Positions 34,401 through 44,432 of a stretch of 64,000 nt of DNA are shown here, one piece after another (positions within the stretch are counted from its first letter, which is position 1; every line of letters begins with the position of its first letter). Source of the DNA: Apostichopus japonicus. Lineage: Eukaryota > Echinodermata > Holothuroidea > Aspidochirotida > Stichopodidae. A program made the translations under genes and the position numbers. Below the pieces are notes generated by a model, which worked only from the letters and a program-made list of their open reading frames with translations, ran no database searches and was not told where the DNA came from. The stretch is from contig NC_092572.1 in the NCBI RefSeq assembly GCF_037975245.1, positions 7,331,501 through 7,395,500 on the forward strand, in the 5' to 3' direction.

Positions 34401-35078
34401 CTTCTTAAAGTATCTAGTACTTGTCTTATTGTGAACAAAGCCTATATGGTAAAGGTGGTAACCCTGACCAACAATGTATGACACTGTACCAATTTGGTAA
34501 CAAAAACGGTAAAATGTATTAGGAACCTTTGATTGGAAATTTGAGTACAAACTGTTTAGTTTGAGGATTAATTGTAAATATGTCAACTTGTTAACTTTTG
34601 AAAGTCATCGGCGAGATACCTCATAAGGTAAGCTTACTTCTGGAATTCGCTCTTTATAATTATTTTTTTAATATGTTGTTCATTTAGCTGAGACCTAGCA
34701 ACGCAACAAATAGCCTACCCTAAGGTAGAAGTATGTAATATATTTCACGTCGGGCTCAACATCTCGCATTCACGAGAATTGACGCCAAAACTATGTTCAA
34801 TCTCTTCTGAAAAATTTCCGGATTTTATCAGTGATCCTTTTTTACAACGTCACAATCTGTTCTGAATGTTGTTATGACTGTTGCGATATTCTGCTTAAGT
34901 TTGTGTTGTTTAAATATCATTGTAAGTAAAAAACACCTCAAATGCCGTTCATGTTTATCATACATTAATTTAAAGATACGGTATAATGATCTCTTCTTGG
35001 GAAAAGGACTCGTCGAAAAGGCCATCTTTCGATAAAATTTTCTCGATGCTAGATGAAAATGCACTTTTTTATGAAGAT
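28404..35078 (+). CDS. Gene B: Ig-Ig-TM receptor with tyrosine-pseudokinase domain
   Basis: Thirteen exons (28404-28458, 28569-28847, 29596-29922, 30276-30368, 30834-30864, 31276-31361, 31502-31657, 32046-32156, 32436-32617, 33293-33412, 33739-33850, 34285-34381, 34976-35078) total 1752 bp and join in phase into 584 codons without a stop. Domains: signal peptide 1-18, Ig 19-111, Ig 112-220, transmembrane about 227-246, juxtamembrane to 290, kinase-like 291-584. The kinase fold is clear ([68 protein letters not shown]). Catalysis is not expected: no Gly-rich loop, the beta-3 Lys is Arg (VIAR), HRD is HPG, the loop Asn is Lys (ARKVLL), and DFG is DFL. No Tyr lies in the activation segment. A last exon with the stop codon was not identified. 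It is probably a decoy or scaffold receptor (inference). A broken duplicate lies at 54208-63825. Confidence 0.88.
28569..28847 (+). CDS. Gene B exon 2, Ig domain 1
   Basis: 279 bp, phase 1-1, acceptor TTGAAG, donor GTAAGC. Motifs: IYLECEV (B strand), VSIWKKD (C strand), YTLQLTGV (E strand), [10 protein letters not shown] (F strand). N-glycosylation sites NVS, NKT, NYT. Additional Cys at the N terminus (CDASC) and near the end (SYC). Confidence 0.88.
29596..29922 (+). CDS. Gene B exon 3, Ig domain 2
   Basis: 327 bp, phase 1-1, acceptor CCCCCAG, donor GTAAGT. Motifs: [34 protein letters not shown]. Glycosylation sites NAS, NDT, NIT. The Cys-Trp-Cys pattern is complete. Confidence 0.88.
30276..30368 (+). 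CDS. Gene B exon 4, transmembrane segment
   Basis: 93 bp, phase 1-1. GRHHRI is followed by about 20 hydrophobic residues ([19 protein letters not shown]) and the basic stop-transfer side RQLCK. Single-pass type I topology. Confidence 0.88.
30834..30864 (+). CDS. Gene B exon 5, micro-exon
   Basis: 31 bp between TACTTCAG and GTACGT; reads [10 protein letters not shown] and shifts the phase from 1 to 2. It is supported because the next exon fits only with this phase and the duplicate (60818-60848) keeps it. Confidence 0.75.
31276..31361 (+). CDS. Gene B exon 6, cytoplasmic juxtamembrane
   Basis: 86 bp, phase 2 to 1, acceptor TCTGAAG. Reads [18 protein letters not shown]..., polar and charged. 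The alternative acceptor ATAG at 31283 would break the frame. Confidence 0.75.
31502..31657 (+). CDS. Gene B exon 7, kinase-like N lobe
   Basis: 156 bp, phase 1-1, acceptor ATTTCAG, donor GTAGCT (weak). Contains LFEWNKAK...LLPSKGN without a GxGxxG loop and ends [10 protein letters not shown], where Arg replaces the ATP-anchoring Lys. Confidence 0.8.
32046..32156 (+). CDS. Gene B exon 8, helix C to beta 4
   Basis: 111 bp, phase 1-1. Reads [18 protein letters not shown], then [15 protein letters not shown], matching the H.NLVKLLGV step of tyrosine kinases. Confidence 0.82.
32436..32617 (+). CDS. Gene B exon 9, hinge and helix E
   Basis: 182 bp, phase 1 to 0, acceptor [25 protein letters not shown] is the hinge and helix [16 protein letters not shown] is helix E leading to the catalytic loop. 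Confidence 0.85.
33293..33412 (+). CDS. Gene B exon 10, degenerate catalytic loop
   Basis: 120 bp, phase 0-0. [13 protein letters not shown] replaces [20 protein letters not shown] replaces the DFG region. Both metal and base residues are lost except the Asp of DF. Confidence 0.85.
33739..33850 (+). CDS. Gene B exon 11, APE and helix F
   Basis: 112 bp, phase 0 to 1, acceptor [24 protein letters not shown] and [17 protein letters not shown] are well preserved structural motifs. Confidence 0.87.
34285..34381 (+). CDS. Gene B exon 12, C lobe
   Basis: 97 bp, phase 1 to 2. [17 protein letters not shown] corresponds to the G.TPY..M loop and helix G of receptor tyrosine kinases. Confidence 0.83.
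34976..35078 (+). CDS. Gene B exon 13, end of the kinase fold
   Basis: 103 bp, phase 2 to 0. [20 protein letters not shown] matches the C W.....RP.F motif (Cys is Ser). It is followed by GTAAGT, so at least one further exon exists. Confidence 0.83.
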
Positions 35079-36911
35079 GTAAGTATCATGTTTATTTCTT
35101 TTCTTTTTTCTTAATTTTTGATTTTCTAAGTTTAAAACGCAAGTCTGAAAGTATAACGTTGTTGTTATTGCTACTTGGAATATGAATTGGTTGCAATCTG
35201 CTCTTCATGTTTACTATTAAAGAAGACACAAACTCAATCATCCTCTTTAACTCCTATGATAGAGAATGCTATTCCGTTCATTTGTTTATTTCTTATATTA
35301 AATCACAATGATATACATTTGTCAATACATAGTTATATAGCAATGAGGCAGTGGGGCCCTGAAAAAATAAGTCTTCGAGTCCTGACATTATGAACAATTC
35401 TCGAGAACATCTAAGGAAAGTTTATTCCTAATGTAAGATATGTTACTTTAGAAGTAGTATCTGGGAGCTGCCATTTTGTAACTAATGAGGAAAAACACAA
35501 AACATCCAAACACATGTAGCTCAAAGATTTTCAAATTCATTGCTTGAGTTGTTAGTTTTGTGTATGAAGGGACATGAAACCTGTGTTATCTTCTACTTTT
35601 TTAAAACTGTTGCGTTAGTTGTTACTTACGGTAATTCCAATTGATGGTTGTGTTGACGTCTCCTTGATTGCGAGACAATGCCCATACAATTTAAGTCATC
35701 GTGTGATGCCACACCCATGGATAGCTTAAAAAGTTTTTGTTGGTATATTAGGCGGTAATTGTTTTTTTTTTTTTTTACAAGAAAGAGAAGAAATGATAAG
35801 GTAACTTCTGTAAACATACAATCTTTAGTACACGAAGTAAAATAACAGATTCATGACAACATTTGTGGTTTATAAATGTTATTTGCTCGGTTTTATATCT
35901 ACCGGACAGGAAGAAAGGACAAGCAAAGATGTTACTTCGAACCATATTTACTTCTCTTTAGAGGCACACAGGGAAGACGATTACACATAACTATTGCGCT
36001 CTTCGGATACTTCTTGCACCGCTAAACAGTCAGACTAGTTCATATAGGTATAACACAGCAATATAATTGAAACAGCGGAGGTCAGTGATGATTGTAGGCT
36101 ACACAAGTGTAGTTAACACCTCAAGGTTATATGTCTGCATTTATTCAACTTGTGTGAACTTACCACTCACAACTAGATGCATACAATCTCACTTGTAACA
36201 TATAAGTGATAAATAACAGCCTTCTTTGACTTTTGTAAGAAAGCAGCTTCAATTTACGTTCTTAATCAAACCCTTCTTTTGCTATGAATTATAATGTGTA
36301 AAATGGCCCTCCTTTCATTGAAAAATAATTAAGGTCTCTTGGATGCTCGCTATTTGAAATGCTGAACAGAATAAGGTTAACAGTAAAATGCAAAGCTTAC
36401 TCTCCATACGCATAATAAATATAAAAACAAAGGTCAACCCAGTCAACACAGAACCATCTATTTGTAAAACAAAATGTAGATATATACGTTTTATGCATTT
36501 ACATTTATGTTGCAAAACTTTGAAAAACAATGAATAATCAATTACTTAAAATGTTTTCCTTGTTCCCTCCGAAAGAAAGTGATATACTAGCGTTTAATAA
36601 CATTATAGATAAGATAAAGTGGGGTACTTGGAATGCACACATTTTCCTTCATTTATTTAGTTTAATTGTTTTATGAACACGTATTATGAATATAATGAAA
36701 TCGCAATACTATTTCAATGTTAATGCTAAAGTAAATTTTGGCACATCGTTGCGAGAATCATAAAAAAAACGTAAAAACTACACTTTGGTAGGAATTTGAA
36801 ACAAATCTTATATTCTACTTCTATGTGATACATTTTGTTCTTTATCGACATATTCTAATTGTAAAGCTGGTTACTACAAATATATAAGAATGTATTAAAG
36901 ATTCCGAAGAA
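35079..36911. other. Non-coding; last exon of gene B not found
   Basis: No exon continuing gene B in phase 0 could be recognised. A T tract lies near 35761. Nothing else is supported. Confidence 0.4.
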
Positions 36912-37040
36912 AAGGTTTCGAACCTCTAGACATAGTCTAGTGTTTAGGGTGTCCACATATAACGCGGGAGGCCCGGGGTAAATCCCGGTGGAGGCTTGAA
37001 GTTTCTTCACCGTTCTGCGTTTTCCAACTCAATACTATTC
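36912..37040 (+). repeat. tRNA-derived SINE, degenerate copy
   Basis: GGTTTCGAACCTCTAGACATA, GGGTGTCC, GCGGGAGGCCCGGGG, CCCGGTGGAGGC match the element at 55540-55680 in order. The A box is deleted and the B box is changed to GGGTAAATCCC. It is followed by (TA)n at 37049-37205. Confidence 0.65.
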
Positions 37041-37048
37041 CAATTATA

Positions 37049-37076
37049 TATATATATATATATTAACATATATATT

Positions 37077-37116
<40 letters not shown>

Positions 37117-37150
37117 ACTATGGACCATAGGTACATATCATGAGTATATT

Positions 37151-37203
<53 letters not shown>

Positions 37204-37205
37204 TG
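37049..37205. repeat. (TA)n microsatellite
   Basis: Long TATA runs broken by ATTAACA and a short unique segment GGACCATAGGTACATATCATGAG at about 37122. It directly follows the SINE copy. Confidence 0.9.
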
Positions 37206-37811
37206 AGCGATACAGGCTATAAAGGAATTTCAAGCTATAATTAATAAACAACAGACAGCGGTCTTCCTTGTCGCTTTCATCGTTCATTGCCATATTAGTT
37301 TCCATTCTTTCATTTTGAAATTATTATATCATTAGTGTAATTAGCATGTCAGTTATATTTAATGGTACCGTTTCTCTTCATTTGTGCATATCAGCATTCT
37401 TCTTCTTTTCTTCCCTCTGAAATTGAAAGTTTCTATTTCCAGAAATAATAAGGATGGCGTATAAACAGAGAGAATTTTACTATTATATAACGTTTTACAA
37501 TGATTATAAATGAAAGTAAATTATTCCATTGACATGTTGGTATGATGAGGTTCAACAAAATTACTTCCTTGTGTCTTCCTTTTTATTTTGAAAACAGCAA
37601 TGATATTATTATTTGCCATGCAGTTGAAATATACATTAAACCTGTATCATTCTCTACACATTGTAGTGTGTTCTTATTGCGATGCCGATACATACAGTAC
37701 AGCTGTGCCAATGATGCTTCTTGTTATAGCTTTGTACAGCAGATATGTTTATGTTCATATACATTTGTATAAACTAAGACTGAAACTAGTAGTGGGTCGT
37801 ATAGAATCAAC

Positions 37812-38099
37812 ATGCAAAACAAAGTTATGTTTTTTTTTTCTCAATTACATATCAGAGCAGTCATATTCATTAGAAAGAATGCAAAACTATTGTTAACAAC
37901 AGCGGCCCTGCCCGACCACCTTTTATTGCCAAAACCGGTAAAAATGTTATCATTCAGCGACGACCCAGGGGTTATCAGCCGCCCATCCCATCAAATGTAT
38001 GTTGACAATGTCACTTGGATGTGGTTGCTCATGGGATGCCTGGCTCCGCTTCTTTGTTATAAGTTCAACGATCAATGTTGGCTCAGGAAGCGAAAATAA
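37812..38099 (+). other. Unassigned open frame, possible 3' exon
   Basis: A frame ending at 38097-38099 contains PDHLLLPKPVKML, DDPGVISRPSHQMYVD and TWMWLLMGCLAPLL followed by a basic end WLRKRK, and AATAAA overlaps the stop. It could be the 3' exon of a plus-strand gene. No homology or splice continuity with gene B (phase 0 needed) could be shown; several AG sites would give only short peptides. Confidence 0.2.
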
Positions 38100-39084
38100 A
38101 TCATGAGACTGATTCAGAGAGCCACGATGTCCAGTCTCTTAGGATAATTTGCCAAAAATAAGTTTCCTGAAACGCAGCTCATCTAGATATCATTTTTAAC
38201 CCAAGCGTAAGTAACAGACTTTCGGATGAAATAAGGATGAAATATGCGTATTGAAATTCTGAATCCTCTCTAATTTGATTCGTCTCTCAAATTTCCGGTT
38301 CATTCAGTTCAGATGTCATTAGATTAGCTGTCTTGAATTATGTAGAAAGGTAATTTAAATAGTCCCGTCCGCAGGCCTTGGTACGCAATGGGGAGGCGAG
38401 GGGCGTGACCCTCCGTGCAGACTACTGCGCCCCCACCAGAGCCAAGATCATGTAACCTAAAACTTTACATGCCACATACCACGAGGATTGCACCCTCATT
38501 GAATTGTAGGTGTTACTTATGAAAACGTTGGTACTCCTCCGACTCAGATTAGAAACAGATTATTGTTTTGTTTATTAAGACCACCTTGAAGGTAAAATAA
38601 AGAAGTAATTTTGATATGTGTATATTAAAATATATCGTTAATAATATCTTAACGCCCTTCACCATAATCATGGGAGAGATAACATGAACTGGAGCCCTAA
38701 AAATATACTACAATTACCCGGATGGATACGATCCTTGAGGGGACTATGGGACATTGACTTGGTAGATCACAAATTTACTTACACAGTCTCCCGAAAATAT
38801 CAATCCACCGTGCGTTCCGCGTACCACAAGTTCTAGCATTTGAATGTATTTTGTTTAAAAAAATGTTTTTTTTTTATAATATATAACAATCAGTAAAAGA
38901 GCCCTTTTATATAACAATGAAGCTCATGTTCTTTACGAAAAAGGCAGTGTTTGATTCCCTAACAAGGGAAGAAATGGTATGCAGAAAGTTCATGAAAAAA
39001 GGAGCCACGTGAAACTTTATTTTTTTGCGAAACGAATATTCGGTAAGTGCTAATTCTCTCCTCTCCTCAACTGTCCAACTTCAC
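38100..39084. other. Non-coding, no gene seen
   Basis: Intergenic DNA before the minus-strand EGF gene. Nothing recognised. Confidence 0.4.
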
Positions 39085-39257
39085 TCAAATCAGAAATTCG
39101 TCACCAAAGCTCATCGTGGTTGGTACTTGACAGTTGAATCCATGGTAACCAGAAGGACAGCCCGATGACCTGCACTGACCTGTCACTCGGTCACATGACG
39201 AATCTAAGCAGTTGCATCTCTGTAAGCAGTCAGCACCGAAGAATCCATCTTTACAAG
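39085..39257 (-). CDS. Minus-strand gene C, EGF-like exon (last seen)
   Basis: The acceptor (reverse strand) TATTGCAG lies just above 39257. Phase 1: CKDGFFGADCLQRCNC, SCDRVTGQC, GCPSGYHGFNC, a multi-Cys EGF/laminin-like repeat of the Tie/MEGF type. The frame then reads VPTTMSFGDEFLI and stops at 39085-39087, so this is either the terminal exon or a donor inside the segment was missed. Confidence 0.65.
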
Positions 39258-42256
39258 CTGCAATACATAACGACAGACATCAATGAAGAGAAAATAGAAA
39301 TTTCATTACAGAAACAGAAACTAAACTGTAATTCATGACCAAAATGAAACTTTGGGAGATATCATTGAATAGTTTGGTTATGTTAGCAATTTAGAATGGG
39401 GTGGAAGGGCTGGGAGAAATGGGAGGGGGGAGGGTAGTAGCGTGGGATAGTTTTGTTTGGCATTATAAGTTTGTTTCATATTAATAGCAAACTCAAGCGC
39501 GAGGATATATTACTATTTGAAGAGAATGATTAGGTCATCGAATAATTTTGGTAGTGACATTATAGCTTACCAATTAAATTAGATTTCTTTCAGAAAAATT
39601 TAGAGTGGGTTGACGATTAGATTTCTTGAACGATTTACGAGTTTTAGAAAACCTGAAGTTTGCTTGCTCCAGACCTCCCCCCATCCCCCTATTGACTTTT
39701 TCTGCGGACGTCAATGCTCACGTGATGACATTCTTTATTAAGTGACAGCTCTTGTTGTTGATATTTTACAGAATGTTTAGCTTTCTTTTCAAATAATAAA
39801 AAGATAAAAATTGAATCAATGTTCGCATGAGCTTTTGTTCATTCAAAACTTTTATCGGATGAAAATTGGTTTGAATCATAATCGAATCATTCAAGGCGTT
39901 TTGTTAAACTAACAAAAATTAAGTCTATATTTAAGGAAAGGTGGATCTCAAACACGATAGTCAACTGAGAAAAGTAGTCCAAAGTGTAACGGAATTTGAT
40001 TAGTACTGTAACAGCTTAAAGTCCCCCTCCACCCCAAAAGAATAAAAGCAGTCAATTGTTAACCTACGGGTATCACAATTAGTTCCTTGCCATCCACAGC
40101 CGCAGCTGCAACCATAGTTACCACCGAGACAGAATAGGTAACCTTTACACCTTCTGTTTCCGTTCGGTAAGTCGCCACATTTGATGTCCTTACTTTCAGC
40201 AATGGCGAACGGATCTTCAGTGAGAGCGTCTGGAGTTGTTTACGAAAAAATAAAAATATCGGATGAAAATGAAAAGACATTTCAACATTCTTCTATTGTT
40301 TTATTATTGTAATGATAACAATTGGATTAGAACAAACAAGAACCAACGAACTCCTTGGTTAGGGACAGTAATTGTAAGACCTCCTTTTCTACTCCCAATT
40401 CCTCCGGTTTTCGTTTCCTCTTTGGACGCATTCATGGTAACCACGAACACATTTCTTTCTCGTGTTATTCTTTAAAGAATGACGTAGTACATTCATGCAG
40501 AATGCAAACTTACTATGTTCGCAATAGATTCCTCTAAAGCACGGTGGACATTGGCATATGGGTGTCGTGATGCTGCCGCAGATACCTCCATTAACACAGA
40601 GACATGGTACAGTGTCGCTGCAACTTCCTTGGTTTTCAATTTCACCTCTGAGACACACTGATCGGAAAAGTGAGGAGATTTACATAATAGTAGTATTATG
40701 TTACCATCTGCTAATGTCTTAGCCGTTCAAAAAGCAGTCAATTAATTAATTGAAGGGGGTTCACCCTTGGTTCTGCCAAGCAAGATTGTGCCACTTCAGA
40801 GATCTCCCCTTCGGTCATTTAAGGCGGACGCTCACCGGGTTCGTCGCTCCTTCGCCATGACCAATCTTACAATCTAACTATAGTGTATTATAGGGCCTAA
40901 GTAAGTTATTTGTGGAACTACAACCATAGTTGTGCATATACCTGCACGTAGTAACATAATACGATGGGTACACCGTCTTCTCTAATCTTGTTGGTTTCCC
41001 GAAAGGGAAAACGATGGAGTCAGTCTTACCGACCTTACACAATTGTGAGGGGAACCGGGGATTGCAAATCGACAATGACTATAACGCGGAACGCAAAGTC
41101 GGTAACTACTGTATTACGGTTAGATTCGTCCAACACGTCAGTATACACAAACGTTGCACACTAAGCCGAAGCCAAAGTGAATACATTATGTCACACATCC
41201 GGAGTATATGCATGCTAAGTTCTTCAATACCGCACGCGTCAGCTTTCGGGGAAATATTTGATACTGTAGTTTTGGATTCTAGCTCGGTGCTTTGATTGTA
41301 CAAGACATAATCGAGCTTATTTCTCTAAACGAAACCCATCAAAATTCACGAAATGAGGCATGCAATATATCGTGTTACCATTTTGGAAAACCATAAAATT
41401 GCTAACTTAAAGCATTATTGTCCATATCGTGCTTCCTCACCGAAGATTTGGAATTCTCTCTTACCTCATGTCATTATATTTGCAATTTTGAGGTTTTTGA
41501 AACATTATATAAACGTCTTTCTAGCTTTGCCTTTGCATAAAGGTGAATGTGAAAGAACGACAGTTAATAACATATACTGCTAGATACGGCTAAACACATG
41601 CAATTGTGTGACATATTTACATGACTTGTAATGGCGTTCGCAAAGTGGGGTAGTGTTTAGGGAGGGGGATGCTCCCAACCTCATATCGTCAGCTAGGGGA
41701 AAATGGTGGACATTTTGCACTTGTCCCCTCGCCCAACTTTGAAATGACACAAAGTTACAACACAAGTCAAACTCAACGTTTCACCAAGTATCAGCCCGTT
41801 TTAACTACGACCATATACTTCTTCTCTACTTTAAGTCATTATTATACGTCACTGGGATGAATGTTTAACTGCATTTTAAGAATATCTCGTAGTTTCTTCA
41901 AAATCGGTATTTCCTTCAACCCTATGACATTATTTATTCAGGAGTTACTTTGATGTTAGCATTGAATGGATGAATTGATAGGTTAAATTCTTACCTGCCA
42001 AATATACCCGAATATTGATAAACCAACTTCGTTTTTTTTCTTGTGTATCTGTGTAAAGTATAGATACCAGCTCCGTGGATCGTTCGAATGGTAAACCTGG
42101 GCCCTTGATTGACACGGTGTCCATTGCTAAACCATCTAATGGAATTACTTAAGCTTGTCTTTCTCACGCCAAAAGTCAGGGGCCTCTCTAAACTTTCTGA
42201 ATCTCGATTTCTTCGGTAAACAGTAATAGTTGTCATCCCGTTTGTATCTAGATGTG
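39085..42256 (-). CDS. Gene C: Ig + three EGF ectodomain, Tie-like (gene-level, partial)
   Basis: Exons in transcript order: 42256-41995 (Ig), 40657-40514 (EGF), 40229-40068 (EGF), 39257-39085 (EGF). Ig followed by three EGF repeats is the N-terminal layout of Tie-type receptor tyrosine kinases. No second Ig, FN3, membrane or kinase part is seen on this strand before the stop at 39085. It may be a soluble or truncated receptor. One or more exons between 41995 and 40657 are missing from this model. Confidence 0.5.
40068..40229 (-). CDS. Gene C, EGF-like exon
   Basis: 162 bp on the minus strand, phase 1-1, acceptor CTCCAG, donor GTAGGT. Reads ALTEDPFAIAESKDIKCGDL, then RRCKGYLFCLGGNYGCSC, GWQGTNC. 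The CLGG.YGCSC..GW.G..C pattern is that of the EGF repeats in Tie receptors. Confidence 0.72.
40514..40657 (-). CDS. Gene C, EGF-like exon
   Basis: 144 bp on the minus strand, phase 1-1, acceptor CGATCAG, donor GTAAGT. Reads CLRGEIENQGSCSDTVPCLC, VNGGICGSITTPICQCP, CFRGIYCEH, a standard EGF with six Cys. It joins in phase to the exon at 40068-40229. Confidence 0.75.
41345..41580 (+). pseudogene. C-terminal fragment of a retrotransposon reverse transcriptase
   Basis: The frame 41353-41583 contains SSPKIWNSLLPHVI and ILRFLKHYINVFL, similar to the P.WNSLP..I....S...FK..LK end of CR1/Jockey-type proteins. It is short and isolated within an intron of gene C. Confidence 0.4.
41995..42256 (-). CDS. 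Gene C, Ig-like exon next to the duplication junction
   Basis: Minus strand, acceptor CATGAACAG, donor GTAAGA at 41994. 262 bp, phase 1 to 2. Contains MTTITVYRRNR, RPLTFGVRK, IRWFSNGHRV, GPRFTIRTIHGAGIYTLHR, an Ig-like domain without the usual Cys pair. The exit phase (2) does not match the first EGF exon (entry phase 1), so a further exon between them is expected. The 5' part of the gene would lie above 42281, where duplicated gene A sequence starts instead; gene C is therefore probably cut at its 5' end. Confidence 0.6.
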
Positions 42257-42280
42257 CTGTTCATGAAAAATATAAAAACC

Positions 42281-42540
42281 TTTCGTCCATTGCAATATAC
42301 CGCCAGGCTTTCTGTCAATCTTTTGGTCACATTCATTGGATGACATCCAGTCGTCAACTGCTTTTATTGACAATGGCGAGAAAGGAGGGAACGCCTACAA
42401 CTCGGGACATTTTGATATTCTTGAGAACGGGGCATTGGTTATTAACAATGTCGCCGTCGATGATGAAGGACAATACCAGGTTGATGTTATTAACCGTACT
42501 GCATCTGTTAAGAGGGCTAAGTTCATCATGCATGCAACAG
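42281..42540 (+). pseudogene. Gene A', V exon cut by the duplication junction
   Basis: From TCCATTGCAATATACCGCC onward it matches 17325-17583 with about nine differences. The first third of the exon and its acceptor are missing; the sequence to the left belongs to gene C. The donor GTGAGT at 42541 is intact. Without the N-terminal half this Ig domain cannot fold. Confidence 0.85.
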
Positions 42541-43140
42541 GTGAGTTGAGCGACATGCCCATGTACATTACAGTATTTACGATTTGTTAGCTATCTAACG
42601 ATATAAAAATGTTTAGGATCTAAGTATAACATGGAGGACATGATTAGATGGGCCATGCCCTCAGTCAAATGTTGGGAGATACATCCCCATTCCCCGATCT
42701 TGTAACCTTGTTTCAAACTTTAAATGAACACTTTCTAAATTAATCATTATTTTTCATATGGAGAAAAATGTACTTTCTTGCAAACTGATATTCATAATAC
42801 TGGGGGGGGGGAGGTGAAGGGGGGATGAGGGTGATAACATTGGCCATCCCCTCTAGTCAATTGTTGGGGATCTACTCCAATGGTCTGGCGTGTATATTTC
42901 AGGCATAGCATGATGTACGGTTAGCAAATCGTTTGAATCAGAGTACTAACTGCCTGTCTCATTAATTTCAAATTCGTAAAACAAAATTGTGCGTTACACA
43001 TGTTTTGGATGCGCTAAATCTGGTAAGTAAATAAAGCTATTAAAGAACAATGTAATTCCATTTTCAACGCATTTTATACCAAATAATTCCTTCGTCCTAC
43101 ATTTATTCGCAATCAAATAGCAAAAATTTCTTTCTTACAG

Positions 43141-43806
43141 CTACGTCTGATCAAAAACATCCATATATCAATCTTTGTGGAATACGTGACCACTGCATGA
43201 AGACTGTGCACGACAGAGTAGAACTATCATGTAGTTTCCACAAAACAAGACCAGCAGTTGACGTAAGATGGTTTACTTGGGTTTCAAACGGAATCATTGA
43301 GCTCAATACCACACAAGTTGTATCAGTTGAAAATAATCAGTTGTATAGTACAAGAACAAATTTGCTGATTTCTGAGTCATCCAACCTCTTTGATATGTAT
43401 TCATGCCGGGCTTCTGGTCCTCCTCTCTCACCGGCAACTGTTGAGTCATTCATTGTAATTCATAACAATCAAATAACAAGTAAGTTTGAAGGCGTTCAAA
43501 TAGAACAAGTGACTTTGTTATTGTATGGAAGCGCCAATCTATCTTGTCACAAATCTGAAAATTTGACAGCTGCAACTGTTCTTTGGAAATTAGGGCATTC
43601 ATTCTCTACGCTTAAGGAAATTGCCCATTCCTATTACATCAAAAATCATCGACAACGCTATTCAAAGGCCAAATTAATGTTCGATGATCACACTGGAGAT
43701 ATTACAGTTCGAGATGTAACGCAGAGAGATCACGGAACTATCTATATGTGTTTCTCAAACGTCAATGGAAGAGAAGCTGCAACTGCATACTCTATCTTTG
43801 TAATAG
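43141..43806 (+). CDS. Gene A', exon with two Ig domains
   Basis: 666 bp, phase 1-1, acceptor CTTACAG, donor GTGAGA. Open frame with ELSCSF, VRWFTW, DMYSCRA, then NLSCHK, TVLWKL, HGTIYMCFS. Same length as 19153-19818. Coding capacity is intact but no upstream first exon or promoter is known for this copy. Confidence 0.72.
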
Positions 43807-44432
43807 GTGAGATGTCTTTTCATTGTATTAAGATAGGACTATCCTATACCAACATGGTAACGACTGAATTGAGAATAGAGAAGTTATCTTAAAAACACTA
43901 CTATTAGTTTTACACAAATATGTAACGTATAATCGGTATGCATGAGCGCAGTGGCCAGAGGTGCCGTGGGAGGGGGGGTGTGGTGCTGGCAGGTGCCGGC
44001 AAAAAATGGGAAAAGAAAACTAGATAACCATTGTTTTTTATACAGGATGGCCTATTTGTCTTTACAGCACGGAGGCAGTGGCAGATTTAAACTAGGGAGG
44101 TGTGGGTGGGGGAGATTGCAAGAGGCGTACCCCATTTTGGTCGTTGCCTAAGTAAACAATTGACAACTTGCGGAACATAGAATGTAAATAGTTGCATTTC
44201 CCATTATTATGATTTCATTCCGATTTATGAAGCGTTCTCACTGGAGCAAATAGGGCCTCTTTCAGATGCGGAACAAGAGTATTGTTATGGTTGTACCTCA
44301 AGCAAAACTTCTAAAGGATGTCTAAACACAGCACAACAATTATACATTTATTATAGTCTAAATAATATATGCTTCGGAACGGACCACTTGACGTCTTAAA
44401 GTTGATGTTTTCCTAGGGAGGGCCCCAAGATC

